The position numbers and the translations under genes are program-made. Shown piece after piece: positions 60,179-64,000 of a stretch of 64,000 nt of DNA; positions within the stretch are counted from its first letter, which is position 1, and every line of letters begins with the position of its first letter. The notes under the pieces are model-generated. The model did not search any database. It was not told the origin of the DNA and was given only the letters and a program-made list of their open reading frames with translations. This DNA is from Pseudomonas alkylphenolica (lineage in GTDB: Bacteria; Pseudomonadota; Gammaproteobacteria; Pseudomonadales; Pseudomonadaceae), in the NCBI RefSeq assembly GCF_004025535.1, contig NZ_QJRG01000033.1, positions 310,001 through 374,000 of the forward strand, in the 5' to 3' direction.

Positions 60179-60948
60179 GCGTTTTCTTCAAGCAGTGCGT
60201 GCAGCTCGACAAACTGCTGGGTCAGCTTGTGTCGCGGTTCCAGATGAATCAACGGCAGGCTGGCCTGGTGCGACTCACGCATCTTCACTGAGCTGTTGAG
60301 GTACACCGGCAACACCGGCAGACCTTCGGCCAGCAGCTCGTCGAGCATCTGCTGAGGCAGGCTGGCCCTGGCCTGGAACTGGTTGACCACGATGCCTTCG
60401 ACTTGCAGGTCTTCGTTGTGGTCGTCCTTGAGCTCTTCGATTTCAGCCAGCAGGCCGTACAGTGCCTGGCGGGAGAAGCTGTCACAGTCAAAGGGAATCA
60501 GCACACGATCAGCGGCGATCAGCGCAGAAACCGCATAGAAGTTCAACGCAGGCGGCGTGTCCAGATAGATCCGGTCATAGTCTTCATCCAGATCATCGAG
60601 CAGTTTGCGCAGCTTGTTGATCTTGTGTTTGGCCTCAAGCTTGGGCTGCAGGTCGGCCAGCTCGGCCGTGGCGGTAACCACATGCAGGTTGTCGAAGGGC
60701 GTTTCGTAAATATCGACCTTGTTCTTCTTGGCAAACGGCCCCGACGACAGGGTTTGCTTGAAGAAGTCGGCAATACCCATGGGAATGTCCTCACCGGTCA
60801 GGCCGGTCAGGTACTGGGTCGAGTTGGCCTGGGCATCCAGGTCGATCAGCAAGGTTCGATAGCCTTCACTGGCACTCACCGCCGCCAGGTTACAAGCGAT
60901 ACTCGATTTACCCACACCACCTTTCTGATTGAACACCACGCGCCGCAT
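60175..60948 (-). CDS. ParA family ATPase (orphan)
   Basis: A 257-aa ParA/MinD-type ATPase with deviant Walker A KGGVGKSS right at the N-terminus ([16 protein letters not shown]), [12 protein letters not shown] and the Walker B region [10 protein letters not shown]. No parB is next to it. So the cargo is unknown; such orphans may position chemosensory arrays, pili or replicons. Convergent with trxC. Confidence 0.92.
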   Translation of the reverse strand: MRRVVFNQKGGVGKSSIACNLAAVSASEGYRTLLIDLDAQANSTQYLTGLTGEDIPMGIADFFKQTLSSGPFAKKNKVDIYETPFDNLHVVTATAELADLQPKLEAKHKINKLRKLLDDLDEDYDRIYLDTPPALNFYAVSALIAADRVLIPFDCDSFSRQALYGLLAEIEELKDDHNEDLQVEGIVVNQFQARASLPQQMLDELLAEGLPVLPVYLNSSVKMRESHQASLPLIHLEPRHKLTQQFVELHALLEENA

Positions 60949-61264
60949 GGAAAGACCTCCGTGTATCTGGGAATGACCGAGTATGTGGTGCCGGCGCTGG
61001 CTTGACCAGTACCACCTGCCTCAACTTGTTGAGGAATCGACCGACAACCGATTGCCGCCGCCTGTCGGGAAAAAAACGACCGTTCTGACAAACTTGATTG
61101 TTCGAGGTCTTTTACAGGCAGACGCAGTTACAACCAGCATTTGCTCCGCGCCAGCGTCACCGGGATAATGCGCGCCACTCGGCGATAGCACCACACCCTG
61201 CCAATTCGCTAGCCGCGAGCCACACCCTCGGCAAGGAAGTCCCTCAGGGCGGGAAACAAGCATT
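60949..61264. other. Intergenic region between parA-like gene and fatty-acid-like cluster
   Basis: 316 bases between divergent genes. It should hold promoters for both. I see an A-tract at 61070-61078 and no clear dyads or -10/-35 pair that I can defend. Confidence 0.5.
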
Positions 61265-61987
61265 GTGATCACATTCGACATCAGCCAGTGGCGAGCCTGG
61301 GCGCCAGGCGTGCAGACGACTGCCGACTGGCAGCGCTGGAGCCAGGCAACACAGGCTTTCCCGCCCTCTGACCAAGCGCCGGATGTATCATTTCTGCCTG
61401 CCATGCACCGCCGCCGTCTGAGCCGTCTGGCCCGCATGGCCTTTGCCGTCGGCTGGCCGTTGGCCGATGGCTTGCGCGATGTGCCTCTAGTGTTTGTCTC
61501 GCGGCATGGAGAAACTCCGCGCACTTTCGCCATTCTCAGTGATCTGGCTGAAGAGCAACCGCTATCACCTACCCAATTCAGCCTTTCGGTGCACAATGCG
61601 GTGATCGGCCTGTGGTCGATCATGCGCGGTGAAACCTGTGAGATGAGCGCCATTGCCGCCAGCGCTGACGGTTTTGAGCAAGGGTTGCTGGAGGCTGCCG
61701 GGCTGCTGCACGATGGCGCCCCGGCGGTACTGCTGATCATCGTTGAGGAGCAACCGCCCGCAGCGTATCGCGACTGGGTTGATGACGTGCCGTTCGACTA
61801 TGCCCTGGGATTGCTGCTGACTCCAGGAAATAGCTGGTCTCTGGCACTCGGCAAGCAAGATGCCACGAATCCGGTCGTTGTCAGCGAGCCGCACGCCCTG
61901 AGCTGGCTGCGTAACCTGCTGACCGGCCAGGCTGGCTGGACCCACGCCGGGAAACGCCGCACATGGCACTGGCAACACAAGCCGTGA
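61265..61987 (+). CDS. Beta-ketoacyl synthase-like chain length factor (aryl polyene cluster type)
   Basis: A 240-aa N-terminal-type ketoacyl synthase domain (MITFDISQWRAWAPGVQTTADW), much shorter than a full KS. In place of the catalytic Cys segment (TAC.S) it shows SAIAASADGF, so the Cys is absent. This fits the 'chain length factor' subunits that pair with a true KS in aryl polyene synthesis. GTG start at 61265, without a strong ribosome site. First gene of a tightly packed run of at least six genes continuing past the window. Confidence 0.82.
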   Translation: MITFDISQWRAWAPGVQTTADWQRWSQATQAFPPSDQAPDVSFLPAMHRRRLSRLARMAFAVGWPLADGLRDVPLVFVSRHGETPRTFAILSDLAEEQPLSPTQFSLSVHNAVIGLWSIMRGETCEMSAIAASADGFEQGLLEAAGLLHDGAPAVLLIIVEEQPPAAYRDWVDDVPFDYALGLLLTPGNSWSLALGKQDATNPVVVSEPHALSWLRNLLTGQAGWTHAGKRRTWHWQHKP

Positions 61988-62775
61988 GCCGGCCACAAGA
62001 CCATTTCTACTGGCGCCTGCTGGCTACCGCTGGCAGCTTCTGCCTGTTCGGCGTCGGCTGCCTGTGCCTGCGCATACTGGGGCTGCCGTTGCTGGCCTGC
62101 CTGCCTGGCGACCGTACCCGCCATCGTCAGCGGGTGCGGCACACCATAAGCTGGCTGTTCTGGCGTTTCATTCGCTTCATGGCGGTCGCTCGCGTATTGA
62201 CCTACGAAGTGCGTGGCGCAGAAAAGCTTGGCCGCCCCGGGCAAATGATCCTCGCCAACCACCCCTCGCTGATCGATGTCGTGTTTCTCATCGGCCTGGT
62301 ACGCCAGGCTAACTGCGTGGTCAAGCAGAGCCTGTGGCGCAACCTGTTCACCCGTGGCCCGGTGCGCGCGGCCGAATACATCAGCAACGACGGCAGCATG
62401 GACATGCTCGACAACGCAGTGAACGCCCTGCACGATGGCCAGACCCTGATCATTTTCCCCGAAGGCACGCGCACACTGCCCGGGCAGATGCCCGCCTTTC
62501 ATCGTGGCGCCGCCGCAATCGCCCTGCGCGGTGCGAAGATCATCACACCGGTGACCATCAAGGTCAGCCCCACGACCTTGACCAAGGCCGAACCCTGGTA
62601 CCGCATTCCGCTACGCCGCGTGCACTTCAGCCTGCAAATCGGCGACGATATCGACCCGCAGGCGTTCGCTGACCTGGGGCCCGCACCCCAGGCATCGCGT
62701 AAACTCAATGATTACCTGCACCAGTATTTCATCAAGGAGCTCGCCAAAGATGAGCGTTCCACAGCAAGACCTTAA
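61963..62775 (+). CDS. Lysophospholipid acyltransferase family protein
   Basis: A 270-aa membrane-associated acyltransferase (PlsC type). Catalytic motif NHPSLID (NHx4D), FPEGTR motif and an N-terminal hydrophobic segment (LLATAGSFCLFGVGCLCL). It overlaps the preceding gene by 25 bases and the following acyl-carrier gene by 26, which shows strong translational coupling. In aryl polyene clusters such an enzyme attaches the polyene acid to a lipid. Confidence 0.9.
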   Translation: MALATQAVSRPQDHFYWRLLATAGSFCLFGVGCLCLRILGLPLLACLPGDRTRHRQRVRHTISWLFWRFIRFMAVARVLTYEVRGAEKLGRPGQMILANHPSLIDVVFLIGLVRQANCVVKQSLWRNLFTRGPVRAAEYISNDGSMDMLDNAVNALHDGQTLIIFPEGTRTLPGQMPAFHRGAAAIALRGAKIITPVTIKVSPTTLTKAEPWYRIPLRRVHFSLQIGDDIDPQAFADLGPAPQASRKLNDYLHQYFIKELAKDERSTARP

Positions 62776-63022
62776 CCGTGACATCAAGCTGTTGATCATC
62801 GAGGCGCTAGGCCTTGAAGACATCAGCTCTCAAGATATCGACGACGATCAGCCCCTGTTCGGCGAAGGCCTTGGCCTGGACTCTGTGGACGCACTGGAAC
62901 TCGGCCTGGCCATCCAGAAGAAGTACGGCATCAAGATCGACGCCGATGCCAAAGACACCCGCAATCATTTCACCAGCGTGACCAGCCTTGCCGCTTTCGT
63001 CACTGCCAAACAGGCCGCCTGA
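62750..63022 (+). CDS. Acyl carrier protein 1
   Basis: A 90-aa phosphopantetheine protein: carrier Ser in LGLDSVDALEL, with an acidic helix before it. ATG at 62750 has AAGGAG upstream; the frame is open 14 codons earlier. Followed by a second carrier protein, as in aryl polyene gene sets. Confidence 0.93.
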   Translation: MSVPQQDLNRDIKLLIIEALGLEDISSQDIDDDQPLFGEGLGLDSVDALELGLAIQKKYGIKIDADAKDTRNHFTSVTSLAAFVTAKQAA

Positions 63023-63031
63023 GACCGCACC

Positions 63032-63286
63032 ATGCAAACCCGCGAAGACATCTTCAACACCCTGCGCGATGCGCTGGTCGAATTGTTCGAACTGGAGCCT
63101 GCGCGCATCAGCCTGGAATCGAACCTGTACCAGGACCTGGAAATTGACAGCATCGATGCGGTCGACCTGCTCGATCACATCAAACGTCAGACCGGCAAGA
63201 AAATCACCGCCGAAGACTTCAAGTCGGTACGCACCGTCAACGACGTGGTCGAAGCGGTGTATCGCCTGATCAGCCCGGCGGCATGA
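63032..63286 (+). CDS. Acyl carrier protein 2
   Basis: An 84-aa carrier protein with the site LEIDSIDAVDL. It differs clearly from the first, so the two probably serve different steps (starter and elongation). The stop overlaps the next ATG (ATGA). Confidence 0.93.
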   Translation: MQTREDIFNTLRDALVELFELEPARISLESNLYQDLEIDSIDAVDLLDHIKRQTGKKITAEDFKSVRTVNDVVEAVYRLISPAA

Positions 63287-63828
63287 AAAACCTGATCGGC
63301 CTCGGCCTGGTCCTGGCCGGTCTGCTGTACCCGTTTGCGGTGTATTTCGGCATCAGCCATTTTGCCCCCTGGCAATTCGGGCTGCTGCTCGGCGGGCTGT
63401 GGCTGGCCCGCGCCCTGAACCAACCGCGCCGGCCGGGCGGACACTGGATAGCACTGGTAGCCATTGCCTTCTGCGTGTTGCTGGCGCTACTCGACAGCCC
63501 GGTGCTGCTTCGCTGGTATCCGGTGCTGATCAATACGTGCCTACTCGCACTGTTTGGCGTGAGCCTGAAGTTCGGGCCGCCGGTTGTCGAGCGCCTCGCA
63601 CGCCTGCGTGAGCCGCAACTGCCGGACGCTGCGATTCATTACACCCGTCAGGTGACTCAGGTCTGGTGCCTGTTCTTCCTGGGCAACGGCTTGATCGCCG
63701 CTGCACTGACACTGTGGGCTCCTTTGAGCTGGTGGACCCTGTACAACGGCCTGATCGCCTACGGCTTGATGGGCCTGCTGTTCGCTGGCGAATGGCTGAT
63801 AAGACAACGTGTGCGAGGACGCTCATGA
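63283..63828 (+). CDS. Membrane protein, COG4648 type, of the aryl polyene-like cluster
   Basis: A 181-aa inner-membrane protein with about five hydrophobic helices (MKNLIGLGLVLAGLLYPFAVYFG at the start, LLFAGEWLIRQRVRGRS at the end). Such proteins stand next to the carrier proteins and the acyl-CoA synthetase in aryl polyene clusters; their reaction is unknown. Overlaps both neighbours by 4 bases. Confidence 0.82.
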   Translation: MKNLIGLGLVLAGLLYPFAVYFGISHFAPWQFGLLLGGLWLARALNQPRRPGGHWIALVAIAFCVLLALLDSPVLLRWYPVLINTCLLALFGVSLKFGPPVVERLARLREPQLPDAAIHYTRQVTQVWCLFFLGNGLIAAALTLWAPLSWWTLYNGLIAYGLMGLLFAGEWLIRQRVRGRS

Positions 63829-64000
63829 AATGGCTGAACCTTGAGCAGCTCCTGTACCCGCTGCAGACGCTACGCCCGGTTGCTCTGGACCCGGCACTGG
63901 ATCACGCAGCACTCTGCACACAAGCCCTGCAGCTGGCTGCGGGCCTTGAGCAGCGAGGGGTTCGACGTCTGGCCGTGTACCTGGAAGATGCCGCGCTGCT
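63825..64000 (+). CDS. AMP-dependent acyl-CoA synthetase-like, 5' part only (cut by window edge)
   Basis: The first 58 codons (MKWLNLEQLLYPLQTLRPVA...LAAGLEQRGVRRLAVYLEDAALL). The pattern of an N-terminal helix followed by ..G.RR.AVYLED resembles the start of adenylate-forming ligases found after the COG4648 gene in aryl polyene clusters. The AMP-binding motifs lie beyond the edge, so the call rests mainly on position. ATG overlaps the preceding stop. Confidence 0.6.
   Translation, partial: MKWLNLEQLLYPLQTLRPVALDPALDHAALCTQALQLAAGLEQRGVRRLAVYLEDAAL

Overview
The window looks like a chromosomal segment of a fluorescent Pseudomonas (P. putida / P. fluorescens type). The evidence is high G+C coding sequence, Pseudomonas-type REP palindromes (27434-27518, 52852-52894), a hut locus with an ABC histidine transporter and duplicated hutH, the pseudomonad order ntrB-ntrC-(sRNA)-trmL-secB-grxC-yibN-gpmI-envC-ctpA, and a betT/betIBA choline cluster. 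Most of the window is conserved core genome. The clearest accessory block is 35259-46395.

Layout. 1-9341: histidine utilisation. Divergent hutF (+) and hutCD (-) share a HutC operator region. hutU, a hutXWV-type ABC transporter and two hutH genes follow on the minus strand (the last is cut by the left edge). hutU has a sigma-54 promoter overlapped by a perfect HutC box. 9393-18626: a lipocalin, a small lipoprotein, a PctA-like chemoreceptor, a DUF924 protein, fbp, glgP, a Cys-cluster protein and a PqaA-like secreted protein. 18809-22215: typA and thiI. 22547-27416: nitrogen control (glnA with a sigma-54 promoter, an exported chorismate mutase, ntrB, ntrC). Just after ntrC, a near-consensus sigma-54 promoter with an upstream NtrC-type site points into a short hairpin-and-T-tract unit, which fits the NrsZ sRNA. 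27754-35253: a membrane-anchored hypothetical, trmL, secB, grxC, yibN-like, gpmI, envC, ctpA, yibQ-like.

35259-46395 holds two tandem paralogous giant proteins (1550 and 1568 aa, probably of the DUF6543 'dermonecrotic toxin-like' class). Each is preceded by the same 14-bp element about 60 bp before its start codon. A divergently transcribed exported trypsin-like protease lies beside them. This is the least understood part of the window. 46461-52832: choline uptake and oxidation to glycine betaine (betT, betI, betB, betA) with a perfect 20-bp palindrome upstream of betI. 53062-60948: K+/H+ antiporter, MscK, SelO, TrxC and an orphan ParA, so osmotic-stress functions lie side by side. 61265-64000: start of a fatty-acid-synthase-like gene set (chain-length factor, acyltransferase, two acyl carrier proteins, membrane protein, acyl-CoA-synthetase-like gene cut by the edge) that resembles an aryl polyene cluster.

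How the genes work together: hut releases ammonium and glutamate from histidine, and NtrBC, GlnA and the proposed sRNA manage nitrogen supply. Four sigma-54-type sites (upstream of hutU, glnA, ntrB and the sRNA) link these regions. The most notable single-gene observation is that the complete hutH copy has lost exactly the Ala-Ser-Gly triad that forms the catalytic MIO group.
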